A stretch of 13,881 bases of DNA from an uncultured Bacilli bacterium. GTDB lineage: Bacteria; Bacillota_I; Bacilli_A; RF39; UBA660. Made by a program: the position numbers and the translations under genes. Location of the stretch: assembly GCA_947593275.1 (NCBI GenBank), contig CANQDN010000019.1:1-13881 (forward strand), read 5' to 3'. The notes beneath the pieces are model-generated. The model was given only the letters and a program-made list of their open reading frames with translations, was not told the origin of the DNA and ran no database searches. Shown here piece after piece: positions 1 through 5,234 of this stretch (positions within the stretch are counted from its first letter, which is position 1; every line of letters starts with the position of its first letter).

Positions 1-46
1 TATTATCTATAGGCAAGAAGCCATTCTTTATGGCTCTATGTTATAG
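1..46 (+). other. 3' tail of an upstream cassette hairpin element (partial)
   Basis: Bases 4-18 read TATCTATAGGCAAGA and match 11707-11721 downstream of cassette 2 with one mismatch. There the same string is the descending arm of a conserved 3' hairpin. CTATAGGCAAG at 7-17 is the exact reverse complement of the cassette 2 ascending arm at 11683-11693. The ascending arm of this copy would lie before the window, so a fourth secreted-protein cassette probably ends just upstream. A second small hairpin, AGCCAT (19-24)/ATGGCT (30-35), sits where the other copies have an AAACTTCAT linker. Confidence 0.5.
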
Positions 47-69
47 GTAGAGAGTAATCTCTACTTTTT
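47..69 (+). terminator. Rho-independent terminator of the upstream gene
   Basis: A perfect 7-bp stem GTAGAGA (47-53)/TCTCTAC (58-64) with a GTAA tetraloop is followed directly by TTTTT (65-69). It ends transcription coming from before the window and isolates the zinc-ribbon gene that follows. Confidence 0.85.
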
Positions 70-104
70 GTGTGTATTATTATTAAAAAATATGTAAATA
101 AGTG

Positions 105-129
105 TGTAAAATGAGTGAATAATTTTACA
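105..129. promoter_or_regulatory. Inverted repeat upstream of the zinc-ribbon gene, candidate operator
   Basis: TGTAAAAT (105-112) and ATTTTACA (122-129) form a perfect 8-bp inverted repeat with a 9-bp spacer, so the half-site centres are 17 bp apart, the size of a dimeric regulator site. It lies just upstream of the -10 box of the next gene. No regulator can be assigned, and AT-rich DNA gives such repeats by chance, so this stays a candidate. Confidence 0.35.
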
Positions 130-152
130 TTTATTTAAATTATGATGTACAA

Positions 153-164
153 TATAATTAGGTG
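153..164 (+). promoter_or_regulatory. -10 box abutting the Shine-Dalgarno sequence of the zinc-ribbon gene
   Basis: A perfect TATAAT (153-158) lies two bases before the AGGTGAT ribosome binding site (160-166). No good -35 is visible at 16-18 bp spacing. Because transcription usually starts about 7 bases after the -10 box, the mRNA would begin inside or just after the SD, giving a very short leader. The SD also shows that the start is the ATG at 171 and not the GTG at 162, which is part of the SD itself. Confidence 0.55.
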
Positions 165-170
165 ATATTT

Positions 171-449
171 ATGTTTTGTAAGAAATGTGGAGCGGCTTTA
201 CCAAGTCATGGGTTTATATGTACTTCTTGTGGGGCAATGATGAGTTCAGAACAAATCGCGGAACAAAAGAAATTTATTAAAGAACAAGAAAATAAAAGAA
301 CAGAAGTTAATCTACTATCTGATAGATATAGTAAAGAACCAATAAATAGAGATTATAGAGTTAAAAAAGAAAGTAAATTATTGGGTATTTTGTTTATTTT
401 GTTAGTTATTATATTTTTAATTATAATTGCGATATTAAAAGTTATGTAA
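171..449 (+). CDS. Zinc-ribbon membrane protein, 92 aa
   Basis: The N-terminus carries two CxxC knuckles (C3/C6 and C17/C20, the second pair followed by Gly), the classic zinc-ribbon arrangement that should bind one Zn ion. A charged linker rich in Lys, Glu and Gln follows. One hydrophobic segment (about residues 69-90) close to the C-terminus should anchor the protein with the zinc ribbon in the cytoplasm. Short proteins with a ribbon plus one TM are common in Bacillota and mostly lack a known function. The ATG at 171 is chosen because AGGTGAT sits 4-10 bases upstream; a GTG nine bases earlier is inside that SD. The UPF0316 gene starts 35 bases after the stop, so the two may be co-transcribed. 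The specific role is unknown. Confidence 0.8.
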   Translation: MFCKKCGAALPSHGFICTSCGAMMSSEQIAEQKKFIKEQENKRTEVNLLSDRYSKEPINRDYRVKKESKLLGILFILLVIIFLIIIAILKVM

Positions 450-462
450 ATTAGAAATAGAA

Positions 463-488
463 GCATAATATAAATGGTGATATTATGC
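463..488 (+). promoter_or_regulatory. Hairpin that encloses the RBS and start codon of the UPF0316 gene
   Basis: GCATAATAT (463-471) and ATATTATGC (480-488) are perfect 9-bp complements around an 8-base loop. The loop contains the ribosome binding site GGTG (476-479), and the descending arm contains the ATG (485-487). If it folds in the mRNA, the start codon is paired and the SD is exposed in the loop. This may slow initiation or couple it to translation of the upstream gene. A partial -10-like CATAAT/TATAAA lies in the same stretch. Confidence 0.45.
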
Positions 489-991
489 TTTTTACGTGTA
501 TAACAATATTTTTAGCAAGAATATTAGATGTATCAATATCAACTTTTAGATCTATGCTGATGGTTAAGGGAAAGAATATTTGGATTCAAATTTTAGCCTT
601 TATGGAAGCTTTAGTGTGGTTTATCGCGGCTAGACAAGCTTTAAATACAAATATTAATAGTATTTTAATACCTATTTGTTATTCACTGGGGTACGCAACA
701 GGTACATATATTGGGGGAGCATTATCGAGGAGAATTATTAAAGATGTTAATAGTATTGAAGTTATAACTAAAAGAAATAATTATAAATTAATTGATAAAT
801 TAAGAGATGAGGGAATGGGAGTTTCAATTATTGCGTTAAAAGATAATTATGATAAGCCTAAAGATTTACTTATAGTGGATGTTAAAAGTAGACTTACTAA
901 AGAAGTAGTTGATTTAGTTAAAAAAGAAGATAGTGAAGCATTTATTGTAGTTAAAGATACGAGAATTGTTCATAATGGGTATATAAAATAA
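485..991 (+). CDS. UPF0316 family membrane protein (DUF5698 + DUF2179), 168 aa
   Basis: The N-terminal half has three hydrophobic segments (about residues 2-15, 33-52 and 60-82), with the conserved layout 'LARILDVSISTFRSMLMVKG' and the Gly-rich 'SLGYATGTYIGG'. This is typical of the UPF0316 family (B. subtilis YebE is a member). The C-terminal half (about 95-168) is a soluble alpha/beta DUF2179 domain likely facing the cytoplasm, of a type that also ends YitT-family membrane proteins. The length matches the family. No reaction or substrate is known. The RBS GGTG is six bases before the ATG and lies in a hairpin loop. The gene sits between the zinc-ribbon and PF06541 genes with gaps of about 30 bases, suggesting one transcript. 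Confidence 0.85.
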   Translation: MLFTCITIFLARILDVSISTFRSMLMVKGKNIWIQILAFMEALVWFIAARQALNTNINSILIPICYSLGYATGTYIGGALSRRIIKDVNSIEVITKRNNYKLIDKLRDEGMGVSIIALKDNYDKPKDLLIVDVKSRLTKEVVDLVKKEDSEAFIVVKDTRIVHNGYIK

Positions 992-1022
992 AAATAAAGA
1001 CAAAATAATAATGGTGGAATAA

Positions 1023-1514
1023 ATGTTTTATATTAATACTTTTTTTATATATTCAATATTGGGTTTTATATTTGAAAATATTATGAGTTTTATTGGTCAT
1101 TCGCATTTTTATAGTGGGATATTATATGGGCCTTGGACTTTTATATATGCTTTTGCTATTTTTGCTTTAATGTTTTTAGATAAAAAGTTAAAGAATTTAA
1201 AGTTAGATAAATGGTTAGAGATATTTCTTTTTTATATAGGTTCAACTATTATTATGACGATGATTGAGTTTAGTGGGGGTATGTTAATTGAAAAGTTATT
1301 TCATCGGGTTTATTGGGATTATACTAATTTAAAGTTTAATTTTGGGCATTATATTGCTTTAGAAGTATCTTTGGGATGGGGACTATTTGCTACTATAGTT
1401 AATTATTTATTAAGACCTTTAATAGATAAATTTATTAAAAAAATACCAAAGTTTGTAACGATTATTTTGATGATATTTTTTATATTAGATGTAGTTGTTA
1501 GTCTTTTAAATTAA
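1023..1514 (+). CDS. PF06541 (CmpB / ABC-transporter type IV-like) integral membrane protein, 163 aa
   Basis: Five hydrophobic segments are visible (about residues 1-20, 35-52, 64-83, 109-130 and 144-162). Family signatures are an early FIYSILGFIFEN with the Phe/Glu pair in TM1, the YGPWTFIYAF loop entering TM2, and IEKLFHRVYWDYTNLKFNFG, matching the conserved 'LE.lF....WDYs..pfN..G' motif. PF06541 proteins are labelled putative ABC transporter permeases, but no ATPase or binding protein is present here, so a transport role is unproven. The RBS GGTGG (1013-1017) is five bases before the ATG. The gene begins 31 bases after the UPF0316 stop, is probably the last gene of the operon, and is followed at once by a bidirectional terminator. 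Confidence 0.8.
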   Translation: MFYINTFFIYSILGFIFENIMSFIGHSHFYSGILYGPWTFIYAFAIFALMFLDKKLKNLKLDKWLEIFLFYIGSTIIMTMIEFSGGMLIEKLFHRVYWDYTNLKFNFGHYIALEVSLGWGLFATIVNYLLRPLIDKFIKKIPKFVTIILMIFFILDVVVSLLN

Positions 1515-1516
1515 AA

Positions 1517-1545
1517 AGATTTAAGCTTTAACTTAAATCTCTTTT
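1517..1545. terminator. Bidirectional terminator between the membrane operon and the cassette 1 regulator
   Basis: AGATTTAAG (1517-1525) and CTTAAATCT (1532-1540) form a perfect 9-bp stem around a 6-base loop. On the plus strand it is followed by CTTTT and on the minus strand by TTTTTAATTT. It therefore serves both the PF06541 gene and the convergent XRE gene, whose stop codon (1544-1546) touches the T-run. Confidence 0.8.
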
Positions 1546-1774
1546 AGTTTGGTTTAACAATACTTTTGGGATAGGGTTTTCTTTCATCGGTTTGATAAAG
1601 TAAATAATCAATACTAGTATTATAATATAAAGCAAGTTTTTTTAATATTTCAGTGGGGATATCGTTTGTTTCGGTCTCATACTGAGAATAACCGGTTTGA
1701 GACATGTTTAAATATTTAGCTATGTCTTTTTGATATAAATCTTTATCTTCTCTTAGTTCTTTTAGTCTATTCAT
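1544..1774 (-). CDS. XRE-family HTH transcriptional regulator of cassette 1, 76 aa
   Basis: This is a compact Cro/C1-type helix-turn-helix protein. The pattern LRxDKDLYQKDIAKYLNMSQTGYSQYETETNDIPTEILKKLALYYNTSIDYLL (about residues 4-58) covers all five helices, with the recognition helix around SQTGYSQYE. A short basic tail follows. The start is the ATG at 1774: GGAAGG lies six bases upstream, and the in-frame ATG at 1807 would put the SD inside the gene. It is divergent from the large secreted protein at 1922. Three 19-bp inverted repeats between the two genes are the obvious operators, so it most likely represses the surface gene and itself. Unlike the regulators of cassettes 2 and 3 it has a single HTH and should act as a dimer. 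Its RBS is complementary to the loop of the predicted small RNA at 3536-3672. Confidence 0.85.
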   Translation of the reverse strand: MNRLKELREDKDLYQKDIAKYLNMSQTGYSQYETETNDIPTEILKKLALYYNTSIDYLLYQTDERKPYPKSIVKPN

Positions 1775-1805
1775 ATGAATCCTTCCTTTACAATAATACT
1801 TTAAC

Positions 1806-1824
1806 ATAACTCGAATTACGTTAT
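1806..1824. promoter_or_regulatory. Operator-like repeat O3 (degenerate), cassette 1
   Basis: ATAACTCGAATTACGTTAT keeps the ATAAC...GTTAT outer half-sites and the exact 19-bp length of the two better repeats at 1831 and 1861, but its inner bases differ. It lies on the regulator side of the region, where it could control the XRE gene itself, and abuts the -35 box of the surface gene. Confidence 0.5.
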
Positions 1825-1852
1825 TGACATATAACTTAAAATAAGTTATAAT
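1824..1852 (+). promoter_or_regulatory. Consensus sigma-A promoter of the cassette 1 surface gene
   Basis: A perfect TTGACA (1824-1829) and a perfect TATAAT (1847-1852) are 17 bp apart. Operator O1 (1831-1849) fills the spacer and runs into the -10 box, so regulator binding would exclude RNA polymerase. The expected start is near 1859, giving a leader of about 60 bases. An optimal promoter under direct occlusion suggests strong output when derepressed. Confidence 0.85.
1831..1849. promoter_or_regulatory. Operator O1, perfect inverted repeat in the promoter spacer
   Basis: ATAACTTAAAATAAGTTAT is a perfect inverted repeat of 7-bp arms around a 5-bp centre. It sits between the -35 and -10 boxes of the surface gene. 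The likely ligand is the adjacent XRE protein, inferred from position. Confidence 0.75.
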
Positions 1853-1860
1853 TTCTTTAG

Positions 1861-1879
1861 ATAACTTAAAATAGGTTAT
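1861..1879. promoter_or_regulatory. Operator O2, near-perfect inverted repeat at the start of transcription
   Basis: ATAACTTAAAATAGGTTAT equals O1 with one changed base. It starts exactly 30 bp after O1, about three helical turns, so both sites lie on nearly the same DNA face and could support cooperative binding. It covers the beginning of the transcript. Confidence 0.7.
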
Positions 1880-1921
1880 GATTAGACATTTTTATTGTAA
1901 AGTATGGAAGGGATAATAAAT

Positions 1922-3448
1922 ATGAAATACGAGAAGTTAAGTAAAAATTATACTAAAACTATAATAATAGGTTTTATAATAATAATTATAATAGGGAGTG
2001 TATTAGTATTAAATATTACAAAAGCTAAATACAAAACTACTGTTAGTGTGCCAATAGTTAGTGGGACAGTTAAATATGATGGTAATGCTGATTTGAATGT
2101 AGTAGCTATGTATAAGCCTAAAAATGAAGATCAAGAAGGCCAAGTAAGTGAGTGGGATATTCTAACAGAAGCACCTGGAAAAGGTTATGATATTGATGAA
2201 AATCAAACTAAATGTACAATAGGTGGGGAAGAAGATATTAATAAAACAATAAAAATAAGTTATGATGGAACATCAGTTACAGTAACAGGTTTAACAAAAC
2301 CTAATACTAAATGTAATATTTATTTTGTTAAAAAAGTTATTGCAGGAGATACTATAATTGCAAATTTTAATGTTATAAATGAAACTCCCAATTTTAGCAA
2401 AACTACTTGTGCTACTGGTTGTGATGATAATAACTCAGGATTATATAAAGAATATGATGATTTTGGAGAAAGTTATTATTTTAGAGGAACAATAGATAAT
2501 AACTGGGTTAAGTTTGGAAAAACAAATGAAGAAGATGGAACAGAGAAAGATATATACTGGCGAATTATTAGAATAAATGGTGATGGATCAATCCGATTAA
2601 TATATGCAGGGAAAAGTAAAGAAGATGGCAGTGCTCCGGATCCTACGGGAGATGAAACAACTGCATTAACAAGCCAAGTAATATTTAATGCCTCAAGAAA
2701 TAATAACGCATATGTAGGATTTCAATATACAATTGGCAATGCACATGGTTATAAATTAGTAAATAATAATGGTGGCCAAAAAGATGCAAAAGATAGCGAT
2801 GTTTTAACTCAGTTAAATATATGGTTTAAAGATAATTTAGAAGATGAATGGGCTAATGGTAGTGGAAGAATAGACATAAATGCTGGATTCTGTAATGATC
2901 GTTCGAATTCTACAGATCAAAATGTTGAATGGAAAGAAGACATAGTGGATAGTGGAGGAATTGGAAGTTCTGGAAGTACCTATTATGGTGCCTATTTAAG
3001 GTTACGTAATCATAAACAGCCAACCTTTAAATGTAGTACAATGTATGGTTACACAGATAATAGAGATAAAGATTATTTTACTTATATAGGAGCAACAGGA
3101 ATAAAACAAAATGGAATGAGCAATATAATAACTGGTACCAAGAGTTTAGAATATCCAGTAGGTTTAATAACTTTAGATGAAGTAGCTTTTGCTGGAGCTG
3201 TATATGGAAAGGAAAATTCAGGATTTTGGTTAAATACAGGTAAATATTATTGGACCATGTCTCCTAATACTGGCTATACTGCTTATATGTTTTATGTAAA
3301 TCCTCAAGGACGAATTCCTGAAGCTTCTGTGAGCGAGAAACGTAGTTTGCGTCCAGTAATTAATTTGAAGTCTAATACCAAGTTTACATTTGAAAAAGCA
3401 GACGAGTCAAAAGGCACTTCAACTAATCCATATGTAGTATCAAATTAA
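1922..3448 (+). CDS. Cassette 1 secreted/anchored protein with C-terminal FGE/C-type-lectin-like domain, 508 aa
   Basis: The start is placed at ATG 1922: GGAAGGG lies about ten bases upstream, and MKYEKL aligns with MKFEKI/MKFEKL of the two paralogs; ATG 1904 would put the SD inside the gene. Residues 13-33 are a hydrophobic signal/anchor ending ITKA-KYK, a plausible signal-peptidase site at A35. An N-domain with a paired-Cys pattern follows (to about residue 140). The main body then starts at DDFGESYYFRG and contains WRIIRINGDGSIRLIYAG, GFCNDRS, KCST, YPVGLITLDEVAFAG, YWTMSP (W444) and RPVINLK (R477). This order resembles FGE-sulfatase, Fib_succ_major and DGR-target lectin folds. Residues 449-475 differ completely from the paralogs. 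It is probably a cell-surface binding protein; the ligand is unknown. It is controlled by the divergent XRE gene. Confidence 0.8.
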   Translation: MKYEKLSKNYTKTIIIGFIIIIIIGSVLVLNITKAKYKTTVSVPIVSGTVKYDGNADLNVVAMYKPKNEDQEGQVSEWDILTEAPGKGYDIDENQTKCTIGGEEDINKTIKISYDGTSVTVTGLTKPNTKCNIYFVKKVIAGDTIIANFNVINETPNFSKTTCATGCDDNNSGLYKEYDDFGESYYFRGTIDNNWVKFGKTNEEDGTEKDIYWRIIRINGDGSIRLIYAGKSKEDGSAPDPTGDETTALTSQVIFNASRNNNAYVGFQYTIGNAHGYKLVNNNGGQKDAKDSDVLTQLNIWFKDNLEDEWANGSGRIDINAGFCNDRSNSTDQNVEWKEDIVDSGGIGSSGSTYYGAYLRLRNHKQPTFKCSTMYGYTDNRDKDYFTYIGATGIKQNGMSNIITGTKSLEYPVGLITLDEVAFAGAVYGKENSGFWLNTGKYYWTMSPNTGYTAYMFYVNPQGRIPEASVSEKRSLRPVINLKSNTKFTFEKADESKGTSTNPYVVSN

Positions 3449-3451
3449 AAA

Positions 3452-3492
3452 ATCTTGCCAATGCTGCTTTCTAACTTATTCATTGGCAAGAT
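3452..3492 (+). other. Conserved 3' hairpin of cassette 1
   Basis: ATCTTGCCAATG (3452-3463) and CATTGGCAAGAT (3481-3492) make a perfect 12-bp stem that begins three bases after the stop codon. The 17-base loop contains TGCTTTCTAACTT, shared with the cassette 2 loop (TGCTCTAACTT). The loop-side base pairs differ between the copies while pairing is kept. A linker containing AAACTTCAT leads into the terminator hairpin. Confidence 0.8.
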
Positions 3493-3505
3493 AAAACTTC
3501 ATTGT

Positions 3506-3529
3506 GAGAGAATCTTTTCTCTCTTTTTT
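3506..3529 (+). terminator. Rho-independent terminator of cassette 1
   Basis: GAGAGAA (3506-3512) pairs with TTCTCTC (3517-3523) around a TCTT loop, followed by TTTTTT (3524-3529). It is the second hairpin of the two-hairpin 3' element. Confidence 0.9.
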
Positions 3530-3535
3530 AGATAA

Positions 3536-3558
3536 AATAAAAAAGCCCCTAAGGCTTT
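3536..3558 (-). terminator. Terminator of the minus-strand small RNA (also of rodA read-through)
   Basis: The stem is AAAGCC/GGCTTT (plus-strand 3542-3547 and 3553-3558) with a 5-base loop. Read on the minus strand, the stem is followed by TTTTTTATTTT. On the plus strand it is followed by CTTTTC, so it may work in both directions. Confidence 0.8.
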
Positions 3559-3672
3559 CTTTTCGTCAAAAAAACATTTAACTTAGCTTGAATTAGTAGA
3601 ATTTGATATTAGTTAAGTAAAGGAAGTATATCAAAGAATGGAAAAGATATTCAAACAAATTAAATGTTCGAT
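3536..3672 (-). ncRNA. Predicted structured small RNA, about 135 nt
   Basis: A full -35/-10 promoter fires leftward into a stretch with no reading frame and ends at an intrinsic terminator. Three nested stems fold the transcript into a long rod: AACATTTAA with TTAAATGTT (3660-3668 with 3573-3581), GTTTGAAT with ATTCAAGC including one G-U pair (3649-3656 with 3586-3593), and TTTGATAT with ATATCAAA (3628-3635 with 3602-3609). The apical 18-base loop is pyrimidine-rich and contains CTTCCTTTAC (complement of 3617-3626). That is exactly complementary to ten bases covering the RBS of the XRE gene that starts at 1774. A trans-acting antisense RNA is the leading idea. A 6S-like RNA was considered because of the rod and internal bubble, but it is shorter than usual. 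Confidence 0.65.
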
Positions 3673-3677
3673 TGTGT

Positions 3678-3706
3678 ATAATACATTAAAAAAAGGGATT
3701 TGTCAA
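3678..3706 (-). promoter_or_regulatory. Sigma-A promoter of the small RNA
   Basis: On the minus strand, TTGACA (complement of 3701-3706) and TATTAT (complement of 3678-3683) are spaced by 17 bp. The -35 box lies eight bases past the rodA stop codon. The start is expected near 3672. Confidence 0.8.
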
Positions 3707-3713
3707 GATAAAA

Positions 3714-4820
3714 CTAGTAATTTTTGGTATTATTTAACAAAATACCTAAAAACATGAAGTAAACTATAATATTAGTACCACCATAACTTAAGAAGGGAAG
3801 AGGTAAACCAATGATGGGGAATAAACCTAAATTCATGCCGATATTTTCAATTTGAGCAAAGATAAACATTAATAGGAATCCTGCATAAAATAGTTTTTTC
3901 TTTTTGTTTTGGGTTTTAAAATAGTTATAAATAAAATAGATATCTAAAGTAAAGAAAGAAAGTAATATAAAGATAAAACTAATAAAACCTAAGTTATTAA
4001 TAGAAAGAGCAATGATAAAATCCGTTGGAGCTTCTGGGATATAAACATAATGGTGATTTAAAAAGAAAGAGGAAGATCCAATAGCGATAAGAGAGCGATC
4101 TAATTGGAAAGAATCATTATTAATAAAAGTTAATAAGCGATCAATACGATAGAAAAAAGAAGTACCAATTATTTTTATTAATAAATCTTTTTGATAGAGA
4201 TAAAGATAACTAAAAGTAATAATTAAAATAGTTAGAATACTTAAGAATATAAAGTACCATTTTTTGGGGATTTTACTGGCGATAATAACACCTAGAGTAA
4301 TTAGAAAATAAATAATTATGGCCCCTGTATCGGGCTCTAAAAAGACAAATAAAGAGGGAATAACAGTTAGAAATAGAGAGGTTAATATTAGTTTTAGATC
4401 ATTTTTTAGGTGGGGTAGTTTTTCACATAAATATAAGAGAAGAGTAAATTTCATGAGTTCACTGGGTTGAAATGAAAAGAAGTGAAGGTCAAACCAAGCT
4501 TTAGAGCCATTTACAGTTTTACCAAAGAATAATACTAATATTAAAAGAAGAACATTAAAAAAATAAAGATATTTACTATATTTGAATAATCTTTGGGGTT
4601 TAATTAAATAGATTATAAATAGAATTAATAAACCTAAAATAAACCATATTGTTTGTTTTAGAAAGTAGTCTTTATAGGTTAGATTAGTTTTACCGATTAT
4701 AAACATATTTAATAAAGATATAAATATTAAGATTCCTAAAGGAATGATAATAATTAATTTATTTAATAACTCTTTTCTTTTCATGTTATTATTATGGTTC
4801 AAAGTTAGAAAAAATATCAT
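3714..4820 (-). CDS. rodA: RodA/FtsW-type SEDS peptidoglycan glycosyltransferase, 368 aa
   Basis: SEDS proteins polymerise lipid II into glycan strands in the membrane together with a class B PBP. About ten TM segments are visible. Family motifs in order are NGSKAWF (104-110), FQPSELMK (117-124), EPDTGA with the presumed catalytic Asp164, QLDRSLIAIGSSS (239-251), IPEAPTDFIIA (261-271) and GLPLPFLSYGGTN (338-350). The usual GSGG in the fourth motif reads GSSS here. RodA is favoured over FtsW by general appearance, without certainty. The start is ambiguous: ATG 4820 has a TATAAT six bases upstream and would be leaderless, while ATG 4784 (MKRKELL, 356 aa) looks more family-like but also lacks an SD. 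It is transcribed against its neighbours, next to other cell-wall genes. Confidence 0.85.
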   Translation of the reverse strand: MIFFLTLNHNNNMKRKELLNKLIIIIPLGILIFISLLNMFIIGKTNLTYKDYFLKQTIWFILGLLILFIIYLIKPQRLFKYSKYLYFFNVLLLILVLFFGKTVNGSKAWFDLHFFSFQPSELMKFTLLLYLCEKLPHLKNDLKLILTSLFLTVIPSLFVFLEPDTGAIIIYFLITLGVIIASKIPKKWYFIFLSILTILIITFSYLYLYQKDLLIKIIGTSFFYRIDRLLTFINNDSFQLDRSLIAIGSSSFFLNHHYVYIPEAPTDFIIALSINNLGFISFIFILLSFFTLDIYFIYNYFKTQNKKKKLFYAGFLLMFIFAQIENIGMNLGLFPIIGLPLPFLSYGGTNIIVYFMFLGILLNNTKNY

Positions 4821-4844
4821 AAAATATTATAGAGGTGGAAACTT

Positions 4845-5138
4845 ATGAAAGATTTACCTAAAGTGTATGCAAGTCCAATTAATAAAGAGTTAAAGAATAA
4901 TCGAGAGGTTTATGATAGCAGTGTAGATTTAAGGGAAGATAGTATTTCGGATAATATTTTAGTTAAGATTAATGAAATATTTGCAAGTCCGCATCATGTT
5001 TATAAGAGTAAAGTGCATATTAAGACTAAAAATGAGGAGATAGATACTGTAATTGTGGGGAAAGTTAATGATTATTTACTTACTTTAGATGGGGATAAAA
5101 TTAGGATTGGGGATATCAAAACCATTGAAAGAATTTAA
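4845..5138 (+). CDS. Hypothetical protein, 97 aa
   Basis: I do not recognise this protein. It is soluble, with no TM or signal sequence. The N-terminal part is polar (VYASPINKELKNNREVYDSS). The second half alternates short beta-like stretches (SKVHIKT, IDTVIVGKVNDYLLTLDGDKIRIGDIKTIERI), suggesting a small beta-barrel or Sm-like fold. A strong SD, AGAGGTGG (4831-4838), is six bases before the ATG. The gene is divergent from rodA with only 24 bases between starts, so their promoters must overlap: TATTAT at 4825-4830 on plus and TATAAT at 4832-4827 on minus. No terminator is visible after it, and the next gene has its own promoter. Confidence 0.7.
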   Translation: MKDLPKVYASPINKELKNNREVYDSSVDLREDSISDNILVKINEIFASPHHVYKSKVHIKTKNEEIDTVIVGKVNDYLLTLDGDKIRIGDIKTIERI

Positions 5139-5167
5139 ACATATGTATGCTAAAAATGCCCTCAAAT

Positions 5168-5196
5168 TTGACAAAATAGATGAAATGTAGTATAAT
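5168..5196 (+). promoter_or_regulatory. Consensus sigma-A promoter of the glucosaminidase-like gene
   Basis: A perfect TTGACA (5168-5173) and a perfect TATAAT (5191-5196) have a 17-bp spacer. The leader of about 30 bases carries a small CTTCT/AGAAG hairpin just before the GGGGGAT Shine-Dalgarno sequence (5221-5227). Confidence 0.9.
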
Positions 5197-5234
5197 TTAG
5201 ATACTTCTTTTAAAGAAGCAGGGGGATATTAAAG

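Noticed and set aside
3536..3672. 6S RNA identity of the small RNA
   Set aside because: The rod with an internal bubble is suggestive, but the length is below the usual 6S size and the loop/RBS complementarity gives a more specific alternative. Without a covariance search the name is not justified.
5139..5167. Terminator after the 97-aa hypothetical gene
   Set aside because: No stem followed by a T-run is visible before the next promoter, so no terminator was called.
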